Shown here one piece after another: positions 7,990 through 16,099 of a stretch of 64,000 nucleotides of DNA. The notes beneath the pieces are model-generated. The model saw only the letters and a program-made list of their open reading frames with translations. It had not been told where the DNA came from and searched no databases. Source of the DNA: Staphylococcus sp. Marseille-Q5304 (lineage in GTDB: Bacteria > Bacillota > Bacilli > Staphylococcales > Staphylococcaceae); assembly GCF_943737015.1 (NCBI RefSeq), contig NZ_CALSFP010000001.1:372001-436000 (forward strand), read 5' to 3'. A program made the position numbers and the translations under genes. The stretch's first letter is position 1. The number at the start of each line of letters is the position of its first letter.

Positions 7990-8840
7990 TATTCCACCTC
8001 CAATTTATCTTTATTTTTATTTATATCTTCTAGACTATCGAAGATGTTAATATCGAAATATTTTTTAGAAAGTTTTTGTAACTTCCCTTCGTCTTTTAAC
8101 TCCTGAGTCGCTTTATCAATATCGTCATGTAATTTTTGTTGTTTTTTATTATAGACAATATGAAGCGGTTCTTTCTTAACGATGCCTCCAATTTTAACAT
8201 CGGCGTTAATTTGTTCTTGTATTGCAGTATAAGTATTCCAATTTAAGAACATTGCATCACGGCGTTGTTGACTTACCATTTTTAAACTATCACCATTGGA
8301 AGGTTCTTGGATTGTATCTATATCAATTTTTGAATCATGAGATTTATTATATTGCGTTAAGATAGAATATAACCCACCACTTGGAGCCATTGGTGTTAAC
8401 TTTTTATTTGGTAAATCGTTTAAGCTATGGATATTGTTTGTATCTTTATTAACGACTAATAACGGTAATGCGTAACTATATGGGACATCTTGATAAAGAA
8501 ATTGTTTCTCACGTTCAGGAGTTTTGAAGAACCAGTTGATACCCATATCGAACTTACCGGAGCCGATACCAACTAAATTAGATTCTTCTTCGCCCACTTC
8601 ATATTTAAAATCATATTGGGGCAATTTCTTCTCTAACATTTTCATATAATCCATATCTAAGCCGACAAATTCATTTTTCTTATTTGTATAAAGGTAGGGT
8701 GGATTGACTTCAGCAGATAATGCAACTTTAACTTCTTTTTTATGACCTTTACCAGATTGATCATCCTGAGAATTGCAGGCTGTTAAAGTGATAATCATTG
8801 TTAAAAATAATGCAATCATGAACCATTTTCTTATTGTCAC
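7989..8840 (-). CDS. amino-acid ABC transporter substrate-binding lipoprotein
   Basis: A 283-residue extracellular receptor. Residues 1-21 are a lipoprotein signal peptide ending in LTAC, with Cys22 as the lipidation site. The mature part is a type-3 solute-binding fold with the typical start EVKVALSAEVNPPYLYTNKKN and the GLDMDYMKMLEKKL segment. The start is GTG 8840, overlapping the ATPase stop by one base, with GGAG about 11 nt upstream. It captures the substrate and delivers it to the two permeases. The ligand is not predictable by eye; cystine or another sulfur amino acid is a reasonable guess from context. Confidence 0.9.
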   Translation of the reverse strand: MTIRKWFMIALFLTMIITLTACNSQDDQSGKGHKKEVKVALSAEVNPPYLYTNKKNEFVGLDMDYMKMLEKKLPQYDFKYEVGEEESNLVGIGSGKFDMGINWFFKTPEREKQFLYQDVPYSYALPLLVVNKDTNNIHSLNDLPNKKLTPMAPSGGLYSILTQYNKSHDSKIDIDTIQEPSNGDSLKMVSQQRRDAMFLNWNTYTAIQEQINADVKIGGIVKKEPLHIVYNKKQQKLHDDIDKATQELKDEGKLQKLSKKYFDINIFDSLEDINKNKDKLEVE

Positions 8841-9586
8841 TATAGTTCACGCTCCGTTCCTACTTTATTTAAGAAACGATGGATTCTATCTGAGTCTGTT
8901 TGTTCTAACACCTCATTAGGCGTGCCATGATGAATGATTTTGCCTTCGTCAATAAATAAAATTTGATCCGCAATTGCTTTTGCAAATTGTATTTCATGTG
9001 TAACGAGTACCATTGTCATACCTTCTTCAGCAATTGATTTAATTAGCTTAAGAATACTTTGTATCGATTCAGGGTCGAGTGCAGAAGTCGGTTCATCCAA
9101 TAACAGCACCTCAGGATTGAGCGCTAAGGCACGTACGATACCAACACGTTGACTTTGCCCTCCTGATAGTTGTATTGGGTATTTATCTTTATGTGATGTT
9201 AAATGAACGCGATCCAAATAAGATAAAGCGATTTCTTCTGCTTCCTTTTTATTATGTCCTTGCCCATATATAAGGCCTTCAGTGATATTTTCGAGAATTG
9301 TTTTATTTTTAAATAGATTATAATTTTGGAAGACCATCGCTGATTTTTGGCGTAATTGGGTCACTTCTTTTTTACTATGTTTTGCAGTATCAAATATTTG
9401 ATTACTAATTTGTATTGTTCCAGATTCTGGCATTGCAAGCCCATTTAAAGTTCTTAATAGAGTGGTTTTCCCTGATCCACTCGGTCCGATTATTGCAGTC
9501 ACTGTCCCTTTTTCTTGTGAAAAGCTCACATCGTTTAGCGTTGTATTTGATTTATATTTGTGTATAAGGTTATTTACAGTAATCAT
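8840..9586 (-). CDS. amino-acid ABC transporter ATP-binding protein
   Basis: A 248-residue ATPase of the GlnQ/TcyN type. Visible motifs are Walker A GPSGSGKTT, the Q-loop MVFQNYNLF, the signature LSGGQSQRVGIVRAL, Walker B VLLLDEPTSAL and the H-loop VTHE. ATG 9586 is preferred because GGGGG lies 8 nt upstream; the ATG at 9601 overlaps that same G run and has no site of its own. It is the first gene of the operon and is divergent from the acyl-CoA-dehydrogenase-like gene across about 150 bp, so the two units may share control. Confidence 0.92.
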   Translation of the reverse strand: MITVNNLIHKYKSNTTLNDVSFSQEKGTVTAIIGPSGSGKTTLLRTLNGLAMPESGTIQISNQIFDTAKHSKKEVTQLRQKSAMVFQNYNLFKNKTILENITEGLIYGQGHNKKEAEEIALSYLDRVHLTSHKDKYPIQLSGGQSQRVGIVRALALNPEVLLLDEPTSALDPESIQSILKLIKSIAEEGMTMVLVTHEIQFAKAIADQILFIDEGKIIHHGTPNEVLEQTDSDRIHRFLNKVGTEREL

Positions 9587-9739
9587 TCTATTTGCCCCCA
9601 TTTTCTAATATATAAAAAGTATCACAATATATCCTATCGGTAAAGTAGGGATTAAAGGAATTTAACTTTATTTCATAAAAGTTGAGTGTTAAACTAAGAT
9701 TAAATAATTTTATATAAAGTTAACGATGAGGTGATTGTT

Positions 9740-10891
9740 TTGAAATATTCCGCGTTAATACATTCGGATATTCAAAAGAAATGGATAGAAAAATTCGATT
9801 CGATTAAAGATCAGTTTAAAGAAAAAGCGGAATACAATGATGTTCATTCACGTTTCCCTTATGAAAATATTGAATGGTTAGTGAAAGAAGGGTACACATT
9901 ACTTACTCTACCTAAAGCATATGGTGGTGAAGGTGCTACAGTCGAAGATATGGTTATCCTTCAAACCTATTTAGGTGCGATTGACGGTGCCACTGCTTTA
10001 TCAATTGGGTGGCATCTTAGCGTCGTTGGACAATTGTATGAGCAACAAATGTGGGAACAAGACATGCTAGATCAATTTGCTAAGGAAATTAAAGAAGGCG
10101 CATTAGTTAATAGAGCTATTAGCGAGGCAGACACTGGAAGTCCTACACGTGGTGGTAGACCTGCAACGTATGCTGTAGAACAAGACGGTGAAATCGTTGT
10201 AGATGGTGTGAAGACATTTACTTCTATGAGTAAAGGACTCACACATTTTGTCGTAAGTGCTTATGATCAAGCTTTAGAAAAAGTGGGCTATTATCTCATA
10301 ACAAAAGATATGCCAGGTGTTGAAATTGCAGATAACTGGAATATGATTGGTATGCGTGCGACTGAAAGTCATGATTTAGTACTTAATAACGTACGAATTC
10401 CGAAAGAAAACTTTGTTGAAATCCGTGGCGAAGGTGGAAAAAAACCAAATGGTTGGATTCTTCATATTCCTAGCGTTTATTTAGGTATAGCACAAGCTGC
10501 TAGAGACTATGCTATAGATTTCGCAAAATCATATAGCCCAAATAGTATTGATGGAACAATTGGTGAAATAACAACAGTTCAACAAAATATAGGTAAGATG
10601 GAATCTTTATTGTTATCAGCAAGACATTTCTTGTGGAGTACAGCTGCGATGTATAATCATACTTCTGAACCGCAACAATTGTGGAATGAAACATCTGCAA
10701 GTAAAGTTCTAGTAATGAATCAAGGATTAGAAGTTATCGATTTAGCAATGCGTATCGTTGGTGCTAAGAGCCTTGAAATGGAACGACCTTTACAACGTTA
10801 CTACCGTGATATGCGTGCGGGCATTCATAATCCACCGATGGAAGATATGGCGTACACGAATATTGCTAAGTCAGTTCAAGGATTGTTTTAA
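9740..10891 (+). CDS. acyl-CoA dehydrogenase family flavoprotein
   Basis: A 383-residue protein of the acyl-CoA dehydrogenase superfamily. It has the N-terminal helical domain, a central flavin-binding strand region (NRAISEADTGSPTRGG, TFTSMSKGLTHFVV) and a C-terminal helical domain. The TTG start at 9740 is chosen because GAGGTGAT (9728-9735) has proper spacing; the GTG at 9731 lies inside that site. It resembles Bacillus YdbM, a CymR-regulated sulfur-limitation gene, and other members work as desulfurising monooxygenases. A real fatty-acid role is less likely without other beta-oxidation genes nearby. The assignment to sulfur metabolism is inference. Confidence 0.8.
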   Translation: MKYSALIHSDIQKKWIEKFDSIKDQFKEKAEYNDVHSRFPYENIEWLVKEGYTLLTLPKAYGGEGATVEDMVILQTYLGAIDGATALSIGWHLSVVGQLYEQQMWEQDMLDQFAKEIKEGALVNRAISEADTGSPTRGGRPATYAVEQDGEIVVDGVKTFTSMSKGLTHFVVSAYDQALEKVGYYLITKDMPGVEIADNWNMIGMRATESHDLVLNNVRIPKENFVEIRGEGGKKPNGWILHIPSVYLGIAQAARDYAIDFAKSYSPNSIDGTIGEITTVQQNIGKMESLLLSARHFLWSTAAMYNHTSEPQQLWNETSASKVLVMNQGLEVIDLAMRIVGAKSLEMERPLQRYYRDMRAGIHNPPMEDMAYTNIAKSVQGLF

Positions 10892-10959
10892 AATAATAGA
10901 GAGAAACTTATCATTTTGACAATTTACTATGTTTTACAAAAATATATAGAACAAATAAA

Positions 10960-10992
10960 CCCTTACCTAAAAACAAAGGTAAGGGATTTTAT
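10960..10992 (+). terminator. terminator after the acyl-CoA dehydrogenase-like gene
   Basis: CCCTTACCT (10960-10968) pairs with AGGTAAGGG (10977-10985), followed by ATTTTATTTT. Confidence 0.8.
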
Positions 10993-11061
10993 TTTAAAAT
11001 AATATCTATTTGAATCACTCATTAATATGTTCGCTTTCTATTGTTACTAATGAAATATCTA

Positions 11062-11109
11062 TCAATTTTCAAATTTCTTATTGTCAATTTTCAAATTTAT
11101 CTATATAAT
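11062..11109 (+). promoter_or_regulatory. fhuD2 promoter with a 15-bp direct repeat
   Basis: TTGTCA (11081-11086) and TATAAT (11104-11109) are spaced by 17 bp. TCAATTTTCAAATTT occurs twice, at 11062-11076 and 11084-11098, offset by 22 bp, so the second copy covers the -35 and spacer. Confidence 0.75.
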
Positions 11110-11119
11110 CTTTATTAAC

Positions 11120-11134
11120 TGATAATCATTTTCA
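11120..11134 (+). promoter_or_regulatory. Fur box of fhuD2
   Basis: TGATAATCATTTTCA matches the 7-1-7 Fur consensus TGATAATNATTATCA at 14 of 15 positions counting the free centre. It lies just downstream of the -10 and 15 bp before the start codon, so iron-bound Fur would repress. Confidence 0.85.
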
Positions 11135-11148
11135 ATGGAGGAGACATA

Positions 11149-12057
11149 ATGAGAAAATTATTAATTCCGTTAATTGCTTTAGTATTAGTTTTAGCAGCAT
11201 GCGGTAATAAATCGGATAGCGGCTCAAAAGATAGCAAGGCAGAAACTAAGTCATATAAATTAGATAACGGGAAATCTGTAGATGTGCCTAAGCACCCTAA
11301 ACGTATTGCAGTGGTAGCACCAAGTTATGCAGGTGGTATTAAATACCTAGGTGGTAACATTGTAGCTGTTAACAAACAAGTCGATAACAGTAAAATACTT
11401 AAAAATAAATTTAAAGGTGTAGAAAAAATAGGTGACAACGATGTAGAGAAGGTAGCGAAAAAGAAACCTGATTTAATCGTCGTACTTTCTACAGATAAAA
11501 ATATTAAGAAGTATAAAAAGATTGCCCCAACTGTACCTTATGATTATGCTAAACATAAATATTTAGACCAACAAGAAGAATTAGGTAAATTATTAGGAAA
11601 AGAAGACAAAGTTAAAAAATGGAAATCTGAATGGGAATCTAAAACTAAAAAAGATGGTCAAGCAATCAAAGATAAAATTGGGTCTGACGCTACAGTTTCC
11701 ATCTTTGATGAGTTCGATAAAAAGCTTTACACATACGGCTCTAACTGGGGTCGAGGAGGCGAAGTTTTATATCAAGCATTCGGTTTGAAAATGCCATCTA
11801 AATTAGAAAAAGCTGTGAAAAAAGATGGTTGGAAAGAAATAAAACAAGAACAAATTGCAGATTATGCTGGTGACTATATCGTTTCTACAAGTGAGGGTAA
11901 AGCTAAACCTTCATATGAAAAAACAGACTTATGGAATAACATTCCTGCTGTTAAGAAAGATCATGTAGTCAAAGTTCAAGCAGAAACATATTGGTATAAT
12001 GATCCATATACATTAGAACATATGAGAACTGACTTGAAGAAAAAGTTGTTGAAATAA
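11149..12057 (+). CDS. fhuD2: hydroxamate siderophore-binding lipoprotein FhuD2
   Basis: A 302-residue receptor lipoprotein. The signal peptide ends in LAAC with Cys18 lipidated. The mature part is the iron-siderophore class III binding fold with two lobes. Long blocks match remembered S. aureus FhuD2: PKRIAVVAPSYAGG, KKPDLIVVLSTDKNIKKY, DEFDKKLYTYGSNWGRGGE, AGDYIVSTSEGK and TYWYNDPYTLEHMR. FhuD2 delivers ferric hydroxamates such as ferrioxamine to the FhuBG permease, which is encoded elsewhere. GGAGGA precedes the ATG, and a Fur box and a strong promoter lie directly upstream. It is a stand-alone unit, as in S. aureus. Confidence 0.93.
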   Translation: MRKLLIPLIALVLVLAACGNKSDSGSKDSKAETKSYKLDNGKSVDVPKHPKRIAVVAPSYAGGIKYLGGNIVAVNKQVDNSKILKNKFKGVEKIGDNDVEKVAKKKPDLIVVLSTDKNIKKYKKIAPTVPYDYAKHKYLDQQEELGKLLGKEDKVKKWKSEWESKTKKDGQAIKDKIGSDATVSIFDEFDKKLYTYGSNWGRGGEVLYQAFGLKMPSKLEKAVKKDGWKEIKQEQIADYAGDYIVSTSEGKAKPSYEKTDLWNNIPAVKKDHVVKVQAETYWYNDPYTLEHMRTDLKKKLLK

Positions 12058-12111
12058 AATTATAAAATAGATTATCAGTGTAATTATGTTATTAATATAA
12101 ATGGGAACATA

Positions 12112-12148
12112 GAGCCTAAGACAGTTGTGTTGTCTTAGGTTCTTTTTT
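12112..12148 (+). terminator. terminator after fhuD2
   Basis: GAGCCTAAGACA (12112-12123) pairs with TGTCTTAGGTTC (12131-12142), with one G-T wobble, followed by a T6 tract. Confidence 0.85.
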
Positions 12149-12241
12149 GAGATGAGCCCCCTAAGGGCACAGGTGCACGAAAATTTAATAATTTATACTA
12201 GAAGTATGTTATTTTATGAAAAAGAAAAGTTTTTCCCATCA

Positions 12242-12285
12242 AATGTAAACTTTTTGTTTTTATATGTTTACATTGGTGGTATAAT
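12242..12285 (+). promoter_or_regulatory. BirA operator and promoter of bioY
   Basis: AATGTAAAC (12242-12250) and its exact complement GTTTACATT (12266-12274) are separated by 15 bp, the form of Gram-positive BirA operators. TATAAT at 12280-12285 follows directly, so the operator covers the -35 region. Biotin-loaded BirA would shut off bioY. Confidence 0.85.
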
Positions 12286-12310
12286 CATGAAATTGAGGAG
12301 GTTTATAAAT

Positions 12311-12859
12311 ATGACAACAAAAAATTTGATTTTTACAGCACTTATGACAGCGATTATAGCGGTCTTAGGTTTCGTCCCATCGATACCGTTGCCATTTATG
12401 CCTGTACCTATTGTAGTACAGAATATTGGTATCTTTTTAGCTGGGATATTACTCGGACGTAAATATGGTACGCTCAGTGTAATTGTATTCCTATTACTCG
12501 TAGCTGCTGGTCTACCGTTATTATCAGGTGGTCGCGGAAGTATCGGTTCTTTTGCAGGCCCATCAGCTGGATTTTTATTTTTATATCCTGTCGTTGCGTA
12601 TCTCATTGGTTTAGTGAGAGATTTATATTATAATAAAATAAATTTAATTATATTACTTGGTGCAACGTTAGTCATTGGAGTATTAATGTTAGATATCGTT
12701 GGTACGATTATTATGGGAATGATTACCAACTTACCATTTACTAAATCAATCACATTTTCACTAGCATTTATACCAGGAGACGTTGTTAAAGCGATTATAG
12801 CAAGTGTTGTAGGAAATATTTTATTAAATCACACACGTTTCCAACAATTACTTAAATAA
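12311..12859 (+). CDS. bioY: biotin transporter substrate-specificity component BioY
   Basis: A 182-residue membrane protein with about six helices, the S component of an energy-coupling-factor biotin transporter. Family features are the PFMPVPIVVQNIGIFLAGILLG segment (split here by context), the GLPLLSGGRGSIG loop and the SFAGPSAGFLF helix. ATG 12311 is chosen because GAGGAGG (12295-12301) lies 9 nt upstream and 182 residues fits the family. A longer frame opens at 12125 but would cross the promoter. No energising module is adjacent. It could use the ecfA1-ecfA2-ecfT unit at 56.4-58.9 kb or act alone. Confidence 0.93.
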   Translation: MTTKNLIFTALMTAIIAVLGFVPSIPLPFMPVPIVVQNIGIFLAGILLGRKYGTLSVIVFLLLVAAGLPLLSGGRGSIGSFAGPSAGFLFLYPVVAYLIGLVRDLYYNKINLIILLGATLVIGVLMLDIVGTIIMGMITNLPFTKSITFSLAFIPGDVVKAIIASVVGNILLNHTRFQQLLK

Positions 12860-12888
12860 TCGTAACTATTTAAAAAGGTGATGCCAAT

Positions 12889-13638
12889 ATGATAAGTATG
12901 AAAGATATTTATCAGCAAGGACAAATATATTCTAAAAATGAAAGTGAAACAATATACTTAACACCAGATGAACCAGACGTTTTTGATGCTAATAAATGGG
13001 TTTATCATCAAATGCCTTCATTAACTAAATGGAAGCACGATTTGGAATACCAATTAACATTACATTTGTCTCAACATTCGAATCATCTGGCATTTACCTT
13101 TCCTGAAAATGAATCACTTAATCATGATTGGATTGACACAATTAAAGGACATGGCTTTGAAATAGGTCTCATGGAACTTTACGCGATTAAAGCTAATCAT
13201 TTAAAACTGAAACATAATTCAAATGTACATATAGAATATGTAACTTCTAACAATTTAGACGATTATATAGATGTATTTCGCCAATTTTCATTGCCTTTTG
13301 GCGAAACATTTACTGAAAATAATGTTACTCGAATTTATACAGACTTTGATAAAGATGCAAAATCACGAATTGTCGCATATAAAGATGGTACCCCTGTAGG
13401 GATATTGGATATGATTAGCTCCCATCAATTTATTGAAATTGATGGGTTTGGGGTACTTGAGCCTTACCAGCGTCAAGGTATAGGTAGTGCGATGCAAAGC
13501 TTTGTAGCTCAAGTTGATCGTAATAAGACAATTATCCTTATTGCAGATGGACAAGATAGTGCGCGCAATATGTATATAAAGCAGGGGTATAGATTCGTGA
13601 GTCGTTGCTATCAAATCGTTAATGAAGAAATGGTTTAA
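12889..13638 (+). CDS. GNAT family N-acetyltransferase
   Basis: A 249-residue protein. The C-terminal half, about residues 110-249, is a GNAT domain: strand IVAYKDGTPVGILDMISS, then the acetyl-CoA pyrophosphate loop PYQRQGIGSAMQSF and a final NMYIKQGYRFVSRCYQIV strand. The N-terminal half has no recognised motif. AAGGTG lies 8 nt upstream of ATG 12889, 29 bp after bioY, and no terminator was seen between them. It may therefore share the biotin-responsive transcript. The acceptor substrate is unknown. Confidence 0.8.
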   Translation: MISMKDIYQQGQIYSKNESETIYLTPDEPDVFDANKWVYHQMPSLTKWKHDLEYQLTLHLSQHSNHLAFTFPENESLNHDWIDTIKGHGFEIGLMELYAIKANHLKLKHNSNVHIEYVTSNNLDDYIDVFRQFSLPFGETFTENNVTRIYTDFDKDAKSRIVAYKDGTPVGILDMISSHQFIEIDGFGVLEPYQRQGIGSAMQSFVAQVDRNKTIILIADGQDSARNMYIKQGYRFVSRCYQIVNEEMV

Positions 13639-13687
13639 TTATGTAACTCTCTATTTTTGAAATGCCTACTATAATAATTTAATTAAT

Positions 13688-13735
13688 AAGCGGGAATTAG
13701 AAATCTATATTTAGATTTCGTTCCCGCTTTCTTTT
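13688..13735. terminator. bidirectional terminator between the GNAT gene and fdhD
   Basis: AAGCGGGAA (13688-13696) pairs with TTCCCGCTT (13721-13729). An inner stem GAAATCTA (13700-13707) pairs with TAGATTTC (13712-13719). A T-rich tail follows on the plus side. The stem overlaps the last codons of fdhD. Confidence 0.75.
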
Positions 13736-14514
13736 ATGCGTTCTGGATGACTATATATATTAAAGTGACCGTCTCTTATAAAACCAATTGCCGTAATGTT
13801 CAAATCGTGTGCGAGTTCGACCGCTAACGTTGTTGGTGCTGACTTGGAAAGAATCATGCCGACCCCAATTTTTGAAGCTTTTAATAATATTTCAGAAGAA
13901 ATACGTCCACTAAATATTAAAATTTTATCTCTCACAGGAATATGATTTTGAATACAATATCCATACAATTTGTCTAAAGCATTATGACGGCCGATATCTT
14001 GTCTGTGTTCAAAAAATGCATCAGCATCTGAAATAGCCGCGTTATGCAAGCCACCTGTTTGTTTGAATATCCTACTCGCTTTCTGTAGTTGTTCCATCAT
14101 ATTGATGACTTGTTGCGGTTGAATTGCCATTTTGGTCATAGAAGTTTTAGCGATAGCTGCATCATTATGAAAGTAAAATGCACGACTTTTTCCGCAACAT
14201 GAAGCAATCATACGTTTGGTAGAATATTCAAAACGTTCCCCAAGAGGGTGTGTGAGTTTTACGTGTGCGAACCCTTTACTATCGTCTATTTGTATAGATT
14301 GTAAATCGTCTCTTTTTAAAATTGCGCCTTCAGAAGCTAAAAAACCTAACACAAGTTCTTCTAAATGGTTTGGGCTACAAATAACTGTAGCAAATTCCTC
14401 GCCGTTGACATTAATCGTTAATGGAAATTCGGTTACATAGTGGTCTGTCGTTTCTTTAAGTTCACCGTTTTCGTATCTAATGATAGGTTTGTTTTTCTGT
14501 ACGTCTTCATTCAT
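13711..14514 (-). CDS. fdhD: formate dehydrogenase accessory sulfurtransferase FdhD
   Basis: A 267-residue protein required for active formate dehydrogenase. FdhD passes sulfur from a cysteine desulfurase to the molybdenum cofactor. The catalytic cysteine region reads IASCCGKSR (Cys106-Cys107), and the GGLHNAAI and EDIGRHNALDKL-like block (residues about 160-187, here QDIGRHNALDKLYG) is the family signature. ATG 14514 with GGGGTT upstream gives the start MNEDVQK that matches remembered S. aureus FdhD; an upstream TTG at 14538 is weaker. It is divergent from modA, placing Mo uptake and formate dehydrogenase maturation under adjoining promoters. Confidence 0.93.
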   Translation of the reverse strand: MNEDVQKNKPIIRYENGELKETTDHYVTEFPLTINVNGEEFATVICSPNHLEELVLGFLASEGAILKRDDLQSIQIDDSKGFAHVKLTHPLGERFEYSTKRMIASCCGKSRAFYFHNDAAIAKTSMTKMAIQPQQVINMMEQLQKASRIFKQTGGLHNAAISDADAFFEHRQDIGRHNALDKLYGYCIQNHIPVRDKILIFSGRISSEILLKASKIGVGMILSKSAPTTLAVELAHDLNITAIGFIRDGHFNIYSHPERIKESGNEI

Positions 14515-14554
14515 TTTATAACCCCATTTCATCTTCAATTCTATTTTATCGCAT

Positions 14555-14620
14555 TCCTCATATTAAACAAAGATGAGGAGGTTGCTTGCACTTTTGTTTT
14601 TAAACAGTGAGTCATATAAT
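14555..14620 (+). promoter_or_regulatory. inverted repeat and -10 box between fdhD and modA
   Basis: TCCTCAT (14555-14561) and ATGAGGA (14573-14579) form a 7-bp inverted repeat with an 11-bp centre. Downstream, TATAAT at 14615-14620 is a good -10 for modABC, though the -35 is weak (TTTTGT region 14592-14599). The repeat could be an operator for either divergent unit. Confidence 0.45.
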
Positions 14621-14642
14621 AGAGAAGAAGGAGTTAATGTTT

Positions 14643-15416
14643 ATGAAAAAAAGATTATTAACAGCTTTTATAACTTTAGGGTTAATTTCTTCAACGGTAG
14701 CAGGTTGTGAAATGCCCCGAAAGAACGAGTCTCAAACATCAAATGACGATAAACACACATTACATATAGCAGCAGCTGCAAGCTTAACTGATGTGACTAA
14801 AGCATTAGAAAAAGCTTTCGAGAAGCAACATAAAGGCGTCAACATAGAATTTAACTACGGTGGTTCAGGTTCACTTAGACAACAAATTAAAAATGGCGCT
14901 CCCGTAGATGTATTTATGTCAGCGAACACGAAAGATATAGATGCTCTCAAAGGTAAAGCCAATAATAAATTTATATACGCTCAAAATAAACTTGTTTTAA
15001 TTGGTCAAAAGGATACGAGATATAAATCTGTGAAGTCTTTAAAACAAGAAGATAAATTAGCTATTGGTGAACCTAAGTCAGTCCCTGCAGGTAAGTATGC
15101 ACAGCAATATTTAACAAACCATCATTTATACAAACAAGTTCAACCGAAATTAGTGTTCGCTAAAGACGTTAGACAAGTGTTAAATTATGTTGAAAAAGGT
15201 AACGCACAGCTTGGATATGTTTATCAAACAGATTATTATCAAAGTAAGCGCAACAATTCAAACCAAGTTAAAGTCATTGATCATTTATCATTAAAACAGC
15301 CTATTAAATATGAAGGCGCAACGGTATCGGATAAAAAAATGGGCAAACAGTGGATGCAATTCTTAAAGTCTAAGCAAGCTAAAAAGATTTTGAAAAAATA
15401 TCACTTTGAGGTATAG
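14643..15416 (+). CDS. modA: molybdate ABC transporter substrate-binding lipoprotein ModA
   Basis: A 257-residue receptor. The signal peptide ends in TVAGC with Cys22 lipidated. The mature start LHIAAAASLTDVTKALEKAF and the NYGGSGSLRQQIKNGAPVDVFMSAN block are the ModA signature that encloses the molybdate or tungstate oxyanion. ATG 14643 is used because AAGGAG (14628-14633) is 9 nt upstream; ATG 14637 is too close. It is the first gene of modABC, 11 bp before modB. It supplies Mo to the Moco genes that follow. Confidence 0.95.
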   Translation: MKKRLLTAFITLGLISSTVAGCEMPRKNESQTSNDDKHTLHIAAAASLTDVTKALEKAFEKQHKGVNIEFNYGGSGSLRQQIKNGAPVDVFMSANTKDIDALKGKANNKFIYAQNKLVLIGQKDTRYKSVKSLKQEDKLAIGEPKSVPAGKYAQQYLTNHHLYKQVQPKLVFAKDVRQVLNYVEKGNAQLGYVYQTDYYQSKRNNSNQVKVIDHLSLKQPIKYEGATVSDKKMGKQWMQFLKSKQAKKILKKYHFEV

Positions 15417-15427
15417 GGGGTAACAAG

Positions 15428-16099
15428 ATGCCGGATATTACACCGTTTTGGATTTCTTTAAAGGTGGCAATTATTAGCACAATCATAGTTACATTATTCG
15501 GTATACTAATCGCGAAATGCTTGTATCATCGACGTGGGTGGTTAATAAGATTAATCGAGAGTGTTATCGTGTTACCCATCGTTTTACCACCGACAGTAAT
15601 GGGGTTTATCTTGTTAATTGTATTTTCACCTCATAGTCCCATTGGTTTTTTCTTTGCACATATTTTGCATTTACCTGTGGTTTTTACATTGGTCGGGGCC
15701 ATCATTGCATCAGTCATAGTAAGCTTTCCATTAATGTATCAACATACAGTTCAAGGATTTAGAAATATAGATGAGAAGATGTTGAATACAGCTCGAACAA
15801 TGGGGGCGAGTGAAGGTAAGATTTTTTTGAAAATAATTCTACCTTTATCGAAAAGGTCAATGCTCGCAGGTATTATGATGAGTTTTGCGCGGGCTATAGG
15901 GGAGTTTGGGGCTACGCTTATGGTGGCAAGTTACATCCCTCATAAAACGAACACTTTACCATTAGAAATATACTTTTTAGTGGAACAAGGTAAGGAAAAT
16001 CAAGCCTGGTTATGGGTTGTTGTATTGGTAGCATTTGCAATTACTGTTATAGGCACCATCAATGCATTGAATAAAGCACCGTATCAGGAGGACAGATAA
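15428..16099 (+). CDS. modB: molybdate ABC transporter permease ModB
   Basis: A 223-residue inner-membrane permease with about five or six helices. Family features are LPIVLPPTVMGFILL near residue 55 and the EAA loop ARTMGASEGKIFLKIILPLSKRSM, which contacts the ATPase, followed by ARAIGEFGATLMVASYIP. It starts 11 bp after modA with GGGGGTAAC upstream of ATG 15428. Its TAA directly abuts the modC start. Confidence 0.95.
   Translation: MPDITPFWISLKVAIISTIIVTLFGILIAKCLYHRRGWLIRLIESVIVLPIVLPPTVMGFILLIVFSPHSPIGFFFAHILHLPVVFTLVGAIIASVIVSFPLMYQHTVQGFRNIDEKMLNTARTMGASEGKIFLKIILPLSKRSMLAGIMMSFARAIGEFGATLMVASYIPHKTNTLPLEIYFLVEQGKENQAWLWVVVLVAFAITVIGTINALNKAPYQEDR

Noticed and set aside
12125..12310. 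N-terminal extension of BioY from 12125
   Set aside because: The extension crosses the fhuD2 terminator tail, the BirA operator and the promoter, and lacks a ribosome site; ATG 12311 has a good one and the family length.
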